64,000 nucleotides of DNA from Seleniibacterium sp963677135 (GTDB taxonomy: Bacteria; Desulfobacterota; Desulfuromonadia; Desulfuromonadales; Geopsychrobacteraceae), in NCBI GenBank assembly GCA_963677135.2, contig CAXXLS010000014.1, forward strand, positions 124,001-188,000. The letters are read 5' to 3'. The notes beneath the pieces are model-generated. The model ran no database searches. It was not told the DNA's origin and saw nothing but the letters and a program-made list of their open reading frames with translations. Position 1 is the stretch's first letter, and every line of letters begins with the position of its first letter. Made by a program: the position numbers and the translations under genes. Below are positions 34,294-42,739 of the stretch, piece by piece.

Positions 34294-36979
34294 TCAGCAG
34301 AGATTCCTGGATACGACACAATCCGGGGAGGTCGCAATAGCGACAACTGGCATTCGGATCAAAGGGAGCGACAGCGGCCTGGCCGGCCACGAACGCCTCG
34401 GCCAGTTGCCTGATCTGGTTCTGCCAGAACACCAGGAGCTGGCTCCACTCGGTAATGGCCAGATCCTGGCAGCGTTTGTTGCCGCCCAGATCCCCGACTT
34501 TTCCCAGCAGACCCTTCTCTTTGACGATGCCAAGCAGGCGGCATGCCCCCTTGCGAACCTGAGCGAACACAATCCCGTCAGCCTGGTGCTGGTCCTGGGC
34601 GACAGCATAGATGGGCAGCTGGGGCTCCACCAGGGGAACGCTCACCAAATCATCGGCCTTCAGCTGACTGCCGGTTTTATAGTCGATAATAATGCGGTAG
34701 CCATCGGCAAGTTCGTCGATTCGATCGACTTTGAGCCTGATTTCCAACGGCCCAAGCTGTTCAGTATGCTGCGCTTCCGTTCCGGCGACCCGGAATGGTT
34801 CGCGTTGCAGTTCGACCGTCTCGAGCCATTCTTCGACCAGGGCTGCAATACGTTCCTTTTCAAGCTTGAGAAGGGTCGCCGACGGCTCGGGGCGGCCGCT
34901 GAAAAAGACGGTCAGGGCAGCCGCAACCTTCTCGCTGACCAACAGCCGTCGTTCAGCATCGTTCAGGGCCACCAGGTTGCGCTGATCCTGCAGTTGCTGC
35001 CAGATCTTCTCCAGGGCGATATGCACAAGATCACCACGGATCATGGCGGACAGTCCCGGAGTCGCGGCATCAAGGGCCCGGCCATGGAGACGATGATGAA
35101 CGAAAGCCCGGAAGGGACAGTGAGCCTGATCTTTGAGCAGACCGGTCCCGCCTTCGACACGGGAGGCCTCAAGGGCCGGCCCCCGGACATCCGTAATCAT
35201 CTCCAGCGCCGGGCCCCGGACATCCGTAATCATCTCCAGCGCCGGGCCGCGATCTGCGAGCTGGTGAAGGAGATCATGGCGCGCTGCCATGACCGGGGAC
35301 CCGACTGCAGCATCGCTGGGCAGCAGCGGACTGGGCTGCAGTTCGGTATCGCCATCGAAACGCGGATAGCTGAGCACCACATGCTCGGCGGCACAGAGCA
35401 ATCGGGCCATCACCTGCTCGCCGTAAACCAGTTCCCGGGCGGCGCTGGCATGGGGCATATCGTGGGCCACCTGCAGGCCATAGGGCAGAAACGGATTGGG
35501 GGAAGGAGGGGCCGGCAGAATGCGCTCCTCGAGACCCATCACCCACAGGTGTTCGAAGGTCAGCCCCGTGGATTCGAGCAACCCGACCACCTGGACCGGC
35601 CCGGTCGGTGCTTCGACCTGGAATTCGGTTTCGTAAGAGAGGCGCTGGATCAGGCTCGCCACCCGCTGACGGGTCATGGGTCGTTGCAGGGCGTCAAGCC
35701 GGGGAACCTGTTCCAGGACATTTTCCTGCCAGGATTTGATAGCCTGATACTCACGGCTGGCCAGCGTCCGCTCTCCCGGCCAGCCTGTCTCTTTAAGAAA
35801 ATTGGCGAAATATTCACACCAGGAGCCGGGTGCTTTTTTTCCGTCACCCTGGTCCTGATCGGCCCATAACTGCATGATTCGAGCAAAATCCGTCAGCCCG
35901 TCCTTTTCCGCCAGGCGGGCCAGGCTTCGAGTGGTGAAACGCGGCTGATTATAGCCCCGCAGCCGGACTTCGAACCGGGACCGCCGATCAGCTTCACTGC
36001 GCGCCTTCCCGAGATAGGGAGTACGCAACAGGAAGGAAACCTGGTCAAAAGACAGGATCGGACCGGCCTGCAGGATTTCAAGACCCGCATGGACCACGCC
36101 CTGGTCGCCTAAGGGACCGCCGAGAGACAAGCTGAACACCGCCTCCTCATCGCTCAACCTTACGGCCCCCATAGGATCGATCTCGGCCCGGAAGATCCTC
36201 TCAATTTCCTGACGGCGCCGGGTCAGGTCCGGAACCACGATCCCGATGGCGGAAGCACCCTGGTCCAGCAGAGCCCGTGCCCAGCAGGCCGCCGCTTCGA
36301 CTTCACCGGTTCGGTCCCTGGCTTCAAAACGCACAAGATCGTGAGCGGGATCTTCCCCTGGAGTCACCTCTTCACATAAGCAGCCGCTTTCAACAAGGGT
36401 CTGCTGCAACTTTGCCAATCCCGGAGGAAGCTGGTCAAATCCGACCAGAACAAGATGGCCCGGAGGGGTGAGTTCACCGTTACGAAAGGCCTCTCGAATA
36501 CGCCCCGGAAGCTGACTCTTGTCGAGCCAGCGACTGGCTGCGGCCAGGTTTCGGATCTGCTGGTACCAGCCCAGGAAGACCTGCTGATCATCGGTCAGGT
36601 CCGCGGGATCGAGGGAGAGTTCGTATTCGTTCAGAAGGCGGTAAGCCTGAATAGCCCGCTCGGCAGTCCGGGGAACCTGCAGCAGATCCAAGCCCGCTGC
36701 CCGGGAGGATTCTTCAATCTGCCGTTCCCAGAGATACTGAAGCTGCAGCGGGTTGACCAGACGCCATTGTTCGCCAAGTTCAGCCAGACAGCGTTGCAGC
36801 CAGGCTTCATAACTGAACAGGCTGGGAGGCTTCCAGGCCGCAGCACCGGAGTCCAGCATCTGCCGATCGTACAGATCGCGCAGGTATCGAAACAGACGCC
36901 GATTGGCGGTCAGGACCAAAGTCCCCCGCCTCAGGTTCTCTAAAAGGTCGTGATAGATATTGGGTACCACCGAAACCAT
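34268..36979 (-). CDS. addB: AddB-like DNA repair nuclease (TIGR03623-type)
   Basis: A 903-residue partner of the AddA-like helicase. The N-terminal part is a helicase-like domain without a clear P-loop (LVLTANRRLFRYLRDLYD). The C-terminal nuclease has DYRI-type core sequence IIIDYKTGSQ. Four cysteines fit the AddB iron-sulfur pattern: one in HCPFRAFVHHRL and three in CRYCDLPGLC. This resembles the 'probable DNA repair protein' group of AddB relatives. The frame is open to 37102, but ATG 36979 has GAGAGG upstream. It carries an in-frame tandem duplication of 11 residues (35183-35248). Confidence 0.82.
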   Translation of the reverse strand: MVSVVPNIYHDLLENLRRGTLVLTANRRLFRYLRDLYDRQMLDSGAAAWKPPSLFSYEAWLQRCLAELGEQWRLVNPLQLQYLWERQIEESSRAAGLDLLQVPRTAERAIQAYRLLNEYELSLDPADLTDDQQVFLGWYQQIRNLAAASRWLDKSQLPGRIREAFRNGELTPPGHLVLVGFDQLPPGLAKLQQTLVESGCLCEEVTPGEDPAHDLVRFEARDRTGEVEAAACWARALLDQGASAIGIVVPDLTRRRQEIERIFRAEIDPMGAVRLSDEEAVFSLSLGGPLGDQGVVHAGLEILQAGPILSFDQVSFLLRTPYLGKARSEADRRSRFEVRLRGYNQPRFTTRSLARLAEKDGLTDFARIMQLWADQDQGDGKKAPGSWCEYFANFLKETGWPGERTLASREYQAIKSWQENVLEQVPRLDALQRPMTRQRVASLIQRLSYETEFQVEAPTGPVQVVGLLESTGLTFEHLWVMGLEERILPAPPSPNPFLPYGLQVAHDMPHASAARELVYGEQVMARLLCAAEHVVLSYPRFDGDTELQPSPLLPSDAAVGSPVMAARHDLLHQLADRGPALEMITDVRGPALEMITDVRGPALEASRVEGGTGLLKDQAHCPFRAFVHHRLHGRALDAATPGLSAMIRGDLVHIALEKIWQQLQDQRNLVALNDAERRLLVSEKVAAALTVFFSGRPEPSATLLKLEKERIAALVEEWLETVELQREPFRVAGTEAQHTEQLGPLEIRLKVDRIDELADGYRIIIDYKTGSQLKADDLVSVPLVEPQLPIYAVAQDQHQADGIVFAQVRKGACRLLGIVKEKGLLGKVGDLGGNKRCQDLAITEWSQLLVFWQNQIRQLAEAFVAGQAAVAPFDPNASCRYCDLPGLCRIQESLLIVGADDDC
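35183..35248. repeat. two perfect 33 bp tandem copies inside addB
   Basis: The 33-base unit at 35183-35215 is repeated exactly at 35216-35248. In the addB frame each copy encodes GPALEMITDVR, followed by a partial third copy GPALEASRV. Being a multiple of three, it keeps the frame. It lies in the region just before the HCPFRAFVHHRL motif and looks like a recent slippage duplication. Confidence 0.9.
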
Positions 36980-37013
36980 GATCCTCTCACTGTCGTTGAT
37001 TATGTCTGCCCCT

Positions 37014-39917
37014 TCAGAGAGGGACCAGCCTGACGGTACTGCCGGTGCGTTGCTGAACCACATCGATCCGCTGAGGTATCTGCTCTTTGAGATCGCCGAC
37101 ATGGGAGATAATCCCGATCATGCGTCCCGCCGACTGCAGGTCAACCAGGGTTCTGATAGCCAGGTCGAGAGATTCGGGATCGAGACTGCCGAACCCCTCG
37201 TCGATAAACAGGGTATCCAGTCGAACCCCGCCGGAGTAGGCCTGAACGATATCGGAAAGACCCAAAGCAAGAGCAAGAGCCGCCATGAAACTTTCGCCCC
37301 CTGACAGGGTTGCCACCGGGCGGACCTTTCCGGTGTAGGCATCATCGACCAGCAGGTCAAGTCCGGAAGCCTTGTTCCCCTTGGCACGGTCCTCCTTGCG
37401 CAGCAACCGGTAGCGGCCTTTACTCATGCGGGTCAAACGGGTGCTGGCTTCCAGGAGAACATCATCGAGCAGAACGCTCAGCACAAAGCGCTGCAGGCTG
37501 ACTTTCTGCCCGGTCTGTCCGGAAGCGACGTCGCTCACCGTTCCCACCACCCGGTATCGGTCATCAAGCTCCTTCAGCCTGGCCTGGTTGGCGTCCAGCT
37601 TTTTCCTGGTGTTCTGCAACGCCTGCAGGCGGCTGTCGAGGCTGCGCCAGTGGTGATCCGCCTGCGTCCTGCTCTTCTCGGCGGCGCGGAACTGGCGCTC
37701 AACCATGTCAAGGTCCGGTCGCTCCTGGCCCTCCAGCTTTTTCCGCAATTCCCGGTCGGCTCCTGACAACTGCAGCCGCTCCCCCTCGAAGCTGTCAATC
37801 CGGCTCTGAAAAGCGTCCAACTCCGCTTCGGAAAGAAGGGCGGCCCGGTAATCCTCCTCCGCGGCGAACGGACTTCCGACCAGGGAATCGTGGCAGGCCC
37901 GGGCAGCCGCCTCGGCCTTGATCAGGGCCTGGCCGTGCTGTTGTTCGCTTTGCTGAACGGCATTGCTGGCCGATTCAACGGCGGCATAGGCCTCGCGATG
38001 CGCCTGACCGATCTCTTCTATGCGCTTTTCGCAGCGGCTGATTTTATCGATCAGAGTCCGGGTGGCGGATTCAAGGGCCTGCAGATCGCGAAATTCAAGG
38101 GGGAGATCCTTTCCAAGCAACTCCCGTTCCCGCTTGATTACCGCCTGCTTTTCGGCCATTTTCTGGATGCTGTCACTCAGGGCGTCGCTGTCCAGTTGCC
38201 GGAGGGTCGTCACGTCAGCGGCCGGGAAACCTTCCAGCGCCTGCTGTTCAATGGCCCGCTGCGCTTTTAACTGGGCGACCGCGGCCGCCGGGTCGGGCCC
38301 GAGGCCTGCCTCCAATTCATTGACGACGAGCCCCTGCTGTTTGACCTCGGCCCGCAGTTCACGAAATTGATCGCGCACGGCTTCTAACCGGTCAGCCTGC
38401 TCGGCAACGGTTTTGCGTGCCCCCTCCAGTTCCTGGTAACTCGGAAGATGCTCACTGGTCGCCGCCGGCGCCGGATGACTCTGACTGCCGCAGACCGGAC
38501 AGGGGGCTCCGTCCTGCAACTCGGCAGCCAGCAAGGCGGCCTGTCCCTGGTGCCAGGCCAGTTCAAGAGTCTTGTTGGCGACCACCATGGAATCATATTT
38601 CTGTTTTAACTTCAGTCCCTCAGCTTCTACTTGTTCAAGCTTTTTCTTAAGATTTTCAAGAACCCTTTTCTGGTTGGAATAATCGTTAAGCCTGGCCAGT
38701 TGCTGGTCACACTCGGCAAGCCGCCTGACGGAGCCATAGAGTGTGGACTGTCTCTGCAGGTCCTCCAGCTGTCGGTCAAGACCGGTCATCCGCTCAAGAC
38801 CTTCCCGGTACTGTTCCATGCGCCGCAGGGTGAGATGTTGGTCATCCCGTTCCCGGTTGAGATGGGGAAGCTGCTCCCGCTCGGCTTCAACCTGCCGCAG
38901 GCGCTCTCTGGCCCGGGTCAGCGTCGCCCGGGTTTCCGTCAGCCTCTCTGCGAGGAAGCTTTGTTCCTGCAGACAGCGATCCCGCTCCAGAAAAACAGGC
39001 CGCAACCGGTCAGCCTGAATGGCCGCGGCGACCCTTTTTTTAAGCTCTGTGATCTCGGATTCCCGTTGGTTGAGCCGCACCAGCTCGGCAGCGACCCGGG
39101 ACAGCTGCTCAAAATCATTGACCAGGGCCTGAGCCCGACCGAAGTCCTGATGAGCGGCCAGATAGGCCGTCTCCAGGCGGGACCTGATCTCGCGTGCTGC
39201 GTCAACCTGCCCCTGCAGATCGCTGATTTCCCTGTCAACGGCGGCCGCAGAATCGCATTCGACAGCCTCGAGGATCCCCTGTCGCTGCTGAAGGCAGGCC
39301 TCTCTTTCCCTGCGGATAGCTGCTGATTTTTCGCGCAGGCGCTCCTCAAGCCGTTTATAGATCCCGGTTTGAAACAACTGACTGAATATCTTCTCCCGCT
39401 CGACTGATTCGGCTAGCAGTAACTGACGAAACTTTCCCTGCGGCAGAACCATGACCTGACGGAACTGATCGGCTGACAACCCGGTCAGAGACTCGATTTC
39501 GCGAGTGGCTTCACTGACCTTGCTGGACACCAGCAGCTGTTTTGAGCCATCGGCCAGAATCTCGGCCAGCTGAGCTTCTGGCTTCTGTTCGGTCAGGCCA
39601 TCACCCCGCGCCTTGGGACGCAGTTGTTCCGGAACCCGTCTGATTTCAAAGTGCCGGTCGTGAAGCAGAAAAGAAAATTCCACCTCGCAAAGAACCTCGG
39701 CAGCAGCCAGATCGGAACGCATCTGCGCGCCTTCCCGTTCGTCTCCGGTGGTTTTCCCGTACAGAGCGAAACAGATGGCATCGAGAATGGTGGTCTTGCC
39801 GGAACCGGTCGGCCCATTGATCAAAAACAGGGGTGCCACGCCAAATGCTTCAAAATTGATCACTTCCCGTCCGGGAAAGGGACCGAAGGCCGTCATCACA
39901 AGCCGCAGGGGACGCAT
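37014..39917 (-). CDS. sbcC: exonuclease SbcCD subunit C (Rad50-like ATPase)
   Basis: A 967-residue SMC-like ATPase that works with SbcD to open hairpins and clean blocked DNA ends. The N-terminal P-loop is GPTGSGKTTILDAICFALYG. Long coiled coils flank a zinc hook CPVC at residues 473-476. The C-terminal half has the ABC signature LSGGESFMAALALALGLSD and Walker B DTLFIDEGFGSLD. The frame is open to 39980, but ATG 39917 follows GGGAGGATT and gives MRPLRLVMTAFGPF. One base separates it from the sbcD stop. Confidence 0.96.
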   Translation of the reverse strand: MRPLRLVMTAFGPFPGREVINFEAFGVAPLFLINGPTGSGKTTILDAICFALYGKTTGDEREGAQMRSDLAAAEVLCEVEFSFLLHDRHFEIRRVPEQLRPKARGDGLTEQKPEAQLAEILADGSKQLLVSSKVSEATREIESLTGLSADQFRQVMVLPQGKFRQLLLAESVEREKIFSQLFQTGIYKRLEERLREKSAAIRREREACLQQRQGILEAVECDSAAAVDREISDLQGQVDAAREIRSRLETAYLAAHQDFGRAQALVNDFEQLSRVAAELVRLNQRESEITELKKRVAAAIQADRLRPVFLERDRCLQEQSFLAERLTETRATLTRARERLRQVEAEREQLPHLNRERDDQHLTLRRMEQYREGLERMTGLDRQLEDLQRQSTLYGSVRRLAECDQQLARLNDYSNQKRVLENLKKKLEQVEAEGLKLKQKYDSMVVANKTLELAWHQGQAALLAAELQDGAPCPVCGSQSHPAPAATSEHLPSYQELEGARKTVAEQADRLEAVRDQFRELRAEVKQQGLVVNELEAGLGPDPAAAVAQLKAQRAIEQQALEGFPAADVTTLRQLDSDALSDSIQKMAEKQAVIKRERELLGKDLPLEFRDLQALESATRTLIDKISRCEKRIEEIGQAHREAYAAVESASNAVQQSEQQHGQALIKAEAAARACHDSLVGSPFAAEEDYRAALLSEAELDAFQSRIDSFEGERLQLSGADRELRKKLEGQERPDLDMVERQFRAAEKSRTQADHHWRSLDSRLQALQNTRKKLDANQARLKELDDRYRVVGTVSDVASGQTGQKVSLQRFVLSVLLDDVLLEASTRLTRMSKGRYRLLRKEDRAKGNKASGLDLLVDDAYTGKVRPVATLSGGESFMAALALALGLSDIVQAYSGGVRLDTLFIDEGFGSLDPESLDLAIRTLVDLQSAGRMIGIISHVGDLKEQIPQRIDVVQQRTGSTVRLVPL

Positions 39918-39918
39918 A

Positions 39919-41058
39919 CTAACAATCCTCCCGATGCAGCTGTTCAAGCTCCTTGCGAACGAGCTCCGACTGTTCTTCACTCAGGGGCTGACCGGTCGTC
40001 TGCTCGAAAAAATCGCTGACCATGGCGATTTCTCCGCGGGCCAGCTGATCGCGCTGGCAGGGGCCCGGTTGCCGATGAAGCAAGCCCGGCCTTTCCAGAT
40101 GCAGGACATTGGGATAGACCTCCCGGATTCGGTTCATGACATCGAGAATGGCGTGAGTATCGTGCAGGCGAACCTGCAGATAGTCCTCACGGTTCGGATC
40201 GCCCCTTCCGTGCCCGAGGATATCTTCAAGCAGTCCTTCAACAGTGCGAACATTTCTTTTTGATTTAATGGGAATTCTCTCGAAGGAAACAAGTTCCCCT
40301 CCGACCAGTTCAACAAGACTCACCGACTTGTGCTGGGAGGCTTCGGAAAAGGAATATTTCAGAGGCGAGCCGGAGTAGACCACGCGGTTTCCGCATCGGG
40401 CCTGGGGCCCGTGGAGATGTCCGAGTGCCGTGTAGCAGAAACCTGAAAACAGAGCCGGATCGACATACTCGAGGCCGCCCAGAGACAGGGGGCGTTCCGA
40501 TTCGGAACTTTCGCCGCCAGCCAGGAAGCAGTGAGCGACCGCCACGGCGTGATCCTCGCCGTGGCGCGCCTCTTCTATCATGGAAACCAGGTGGTGCATG
40601 GCCTCCTGATGGGTGCTGACATCGATATTGAATTTATAGCGGACCGCGGCGGGATCGGCATAAGGGATCGGATAAAACGCCAGGCGATCGCCATGACGCC
40701 CTTCGATCAGGACCGGCTCAGGGCTGTCCCAGAGCTTCCCCACCACATGCAATCCGGCCGCCGCCATCTGGCGGGCCCCGAAATTCAGGCGTTCGCCGCC
40801 GTCATGATTACCGGCTATCAGGATCACCGGAACGCCCAGGTCGTGACAGAGAGTCGCCAGCGTCCCGTCGAGCAGATCGATAGCTGCGGCGGGAGGAACC
40901 GAGCGGTCGTAGATATCCCCGGCAATCAGGACGACATCTACCGCCTGTCGGGCCGCAATTGAACAGATCTGGGCCAACACGTCCTGCTGGTCATCAAGCA
41001 GCGACTGCTGATAGAGCTGGCGGCCCAGGTGCCAGTCAGAGGTGTGGAGAATTCTCAT
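39919..41058 (-). CDS. sbcD: exonuclease SbcCD subunit D (Mre11-like nuclease)
   Basis: A 379-residue metallophosphoesterase nuclease, partner of SbcC. The N-terminus MRILHTSDWHLGRQL carries the first metal-binding Asp and His. AGDIYDRSVPP, IAGNHDGGERL and LGHLHGPQ supply the others. It is the first gene of the sbcD-sbcC-addB-addA run, and the gap upstream also holds the divergent lipoprotein promoter. No convincing promoter is visible on the sbcD side. Confidence 0.96.
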   Translation of the reverse strand: MRILHTSDWHLGRQLYQQSLLDDQQDVLAQICSIAARQAVDVVLIAGDIYDRSVPPAAAIDLLDGTLATLCHDLGVPVILIAGNHDGGERLNFGARQMAAAGLHVVGKLWDSPEPVLIEGRHGDRLAFYPIPYADPAAVRYKFNIDVSTHQEAMHHLVSMIEEARHGEDHAVAVAHCFLAGGESSESERPLSLGGLEYVDPALFSGFCYTALGHLHGPQARCGNRVVYSGSPLKYSFSEASQHKSVSLVELVGGELVSFERIPIKSKRNVRTVEGLLEDILGHGRGDPNREDYLQVRLHDTHAILDVMNRIREVYPNVLHLERPGLLHRQPGPCQRDQLARGEIAMVSDFFEQTTGQPLSEEQSELVRKELEQLHREDC

Positions 41059-41098
41059 GTGCAGTATCCGGATCTGTCAAGTGCGGTAGCCGGGGGCA

Positions 41099-41128
41099 AT
41101 GACATCGACCACACCCCCGCGTTATAAT
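41099..41128 (+). promoter_or_regulatory. sigma70-type promoter giving an apparently leaderless mRNA
   Basis: ATGACA (41099-41104), 18 bases, TATAAT (41123-41128): a five-of-six -35 and a perfect -10. The ATG of the lipoprotein gene begins at 41135, seven bases after the -10, which is where transcription itself should start. No ribosome-binding sequence lies between them. Confidence 0.6.
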
Positions 41129-41134
41129 GGTCGT

Positions 41135-41506
41135 ATGACACGGAAAATACGCTTTCTACTGATACTCATCCTGCCGGCGGCGGTTGTCCTTACCGGCTGT
41201 ACCGCCACCCGCTGGACCTGGCAACATCCCGACCGGCGATCTGACCTGGAGCGTCAGCAGGATCTTAAAGAGTGCCTGGAGCTGGCCCGCCAGGAAGTCA
41301 CTCCCTATCATGGCTACGGGTTTGATCTGCCGTTTGCCGGACACCCTTATTCCCGCCACCACCACGTCACTTTCAGGACCTGGTCATATCACGACAGCCT
41401 GTTGCGCTATGAAAGCGAACTTGACACATATACCCGCATCTGCATGAAAGCAAGGGGCTGGCAATGCGTCCGGGTCGTGTCCGGAGCAGCGGAAAGCAAA
41501 GAATAG
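41135..41506 (+). CDS. small predicted lipoprotein, function unknown
   Basis: A 123-residue protein with a lipoprotein signal: basic start MTRKIR, hydrophobic core, and lipobox VLTGC with the acylated cysteine at residue 22. The mature part has paired cysteines further on (KECLEL, RICMKARGWQCV), a His/Tyr-rich stretch (HPYSRHHHVTF) and a terminal WQCVRV pattern seen in other small envelope lipoproteins. I do not recognise a named family. An ATG at 41099 in the same frame overlaps the -35 box, so the start at 41135 is preferred. Confidence 0.75.
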   Translation: MTRKIRFLLILILPAAVVLTGCTATRWTWQHPDRRSDLERQQDLKECLELARQEVTPYHGYGFDLPFAGHPYSRHHHVTFRTWSYHDSLLRYESELDTYTRICMKARGWQCVRVVSGAAESKE

Positions 41507-41522
41507 CGGCGCGCTTCCCGGC

Positions 41523-41551
41523 TTGTACTGAACATCAATTTTTCATATACT
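41523..41551 (+). promoter_or_regulatory. possible promoter for the 41597 gene
   Basis: TTGTAC (41523-41528), 17 bases, TATACT (41546-41551). The -10 is good (five of six) but the -35 is weak (three of six). It is the best candidate in the 90-base gap. Confidence 0.35.
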
Positions 41552-41596
41552 TAGAGTTCTGTCGTTTAACAATTCTTTAAGCAGGACGGGATTCTC

Positions 41597-41959
41597 GTGC
41601 GCATTGATTATCCGGACAACCTTCAGCTGAACACCCTGACCCTGCGTCCGCCGCAGCCCCAGACCGCAGGGACGGAGCGCCACAGGACTCAGGTCGAGGC
41701 CCGTGACTCATATACCAGCAACGCCGAAAATGCAGCGGTTCTCGATGCGGACTATGTCGACACCGGCCAGGGACGACAAACGGCAAAACAGCAACCGGAT
41801 CCGGCCCGCAACAACCGTATCTCCTTAGAACTCTATGCCCTGGACAGTTTCGAGCAGCAAACCTCGGGATCTGATCCCAACACGCCCGTCGGCCGGTATC
41901 AGGCCATGGCTGCACTGGACCTGCCTGCTCCCGGCACCTATCTCAGCCTGTTCGCCTGA
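41597..41959 (+). CDS. hypothetical protein
   Basis: A 120-residue protein that I do not recognise. It starts with GTG about 8 bases after AGGACGGG. There is no signal peptide or membrane segment. It is polar and rich in Gln, Thr, Asp and Pro, which suggests a largely disordered protein, with a short conserved-looking end ALDLPAPGTYLSLFA. It lies between the small lipoprotein and a convergent uracil-DNA glycosylase gene. It could be a small regulatory or adaptor protein; nothing visible fixes a role. Confidence 0.6.
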   Translation: MRIDYPDNLQLNTLTLRPPQPQTAGTERHRTQVEARDSYTSNAENAAVLDADYVDTGQGRQTAKQQPDPARNNRISLELYALDSFEQQTSGSDPNTPVGRYQAMAALDLPAPGTYLSLFA

Positions 41960-41977
41960 ATGCCACACCGTGCCCGG

Positions 41978-42691
41978 TCAGCCTTCAAGGCGACCCAGCA
42001 CCTGCTTTATATCCTGCCAGACATCCCTTTTTCCGGCCGGATTCCTGAGCAGGTAGGCGGGATGATAGGTCGCCATCAGGGGTATGCCACGATATTCATG
42101 CCAGTGCCCGCGGATCCGGCTGATGGGATCCTTGCTCTGCAGGAGAGTCTGAGCCGCAAACCGCCCCAGCGTCACGATCAGGCGCGGCCTGATGATTTCC
42201 AGCTGCTCCTGGAGAAACTGTTCACACGCTGCGATTTCGTCGATCTGGGGGTCACGATTCCTGGGAGGCCGGCACTTGATGACATTGCAGATATAGACAT
42301 CTTCCCGCCGTAATCCCATGGCAAACAGGATTTTCTCGAGAAGCCGCCCGGCTTCTCCCACAAACGGAAAACCACGTTCGTCCTCTTCCCTCCCGGGAGC
42401 CTCTCCTACCAGCACCAGTTCGGCCGCGGGGTTACCCTGCCCGAAGACAATGTTTTTCCGCTCTTTGCACAGGGAGCACAGTTGGCAGCCCTGAAGGCTG
42501 GCCTCGAGATCGGCCAGAGTGGTCGGTCGGGCCGAAGGCTTTTCCTGAGGCTTCTGTTCTGATACGGCTGCGGGAGCGCTCGCCGCAGGCTGATCGCAGA
42601 TACTGGCAAATCCCCACTCCTGAAGATCCTCAAGCAGGGCCCGGCTTTGACGGACGAGATCATGGCATTCGTGATATAATTTATCTGTCAT
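41978..42691 (-). CDS. uracil-DNA glycosylase, family 4 (iron-sulfur type)
   Basis: Removes uracil from DNA. The 237-residue protein has the family 4 motif VGEAPGREEDERGFPFVG, the C-terminal motif ATYHPAYLLRNP, and four cysteines expected to bind a 4Fe-4S cluster (CQLCSLC pair region, CNVIKC, and CEQF). The first 55 residues form a separate N-terminal helix and a Pro/Ala-rich linker typical of longer family members. It converges on the hypothetical gene at 41597 with 18 bases between. Confidence 0.93.
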   Translation of the reverse strand: MTDKLYHECHDLVRQSRALLEDLQEWGFASICDQPAASAPAAVSEQKPQEKPSARPTTLADLEASLQGCQLCSLCKERKNIVFGQGNPAAELVLVGEAPGREEDERGFPFVGEAGRLLEKILFAMGLRREDVYICNVIKCRPPRNRDPQIDEIAACEQFLQEQLEIIRPRLIVTLGRFAAQTLLQSKDPISRIRGHWHEYRGIPLMATYHPAYLLRNPAGKRDVWQDIKQVLGRLEG

Positions 42692-42739
42692 TCACACTGT
42701 TCCGCTAAAGTAGAAAACCGAAAGCCAGGGATCCGGCTG

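Noticed and set aside
34223..35869. 548-codon plus-strand open frame opposite addB
   Set aside because: Antisense shadow of addB; its repeats are just the reverse of the 33 bp duplication.
41059..41098. TTGACA-like sequence near sbcD considered as its promoter
   Set aside because: At 16-18 bases spacing the -10 would fall inside the sbcD start codon region and matches poorly.
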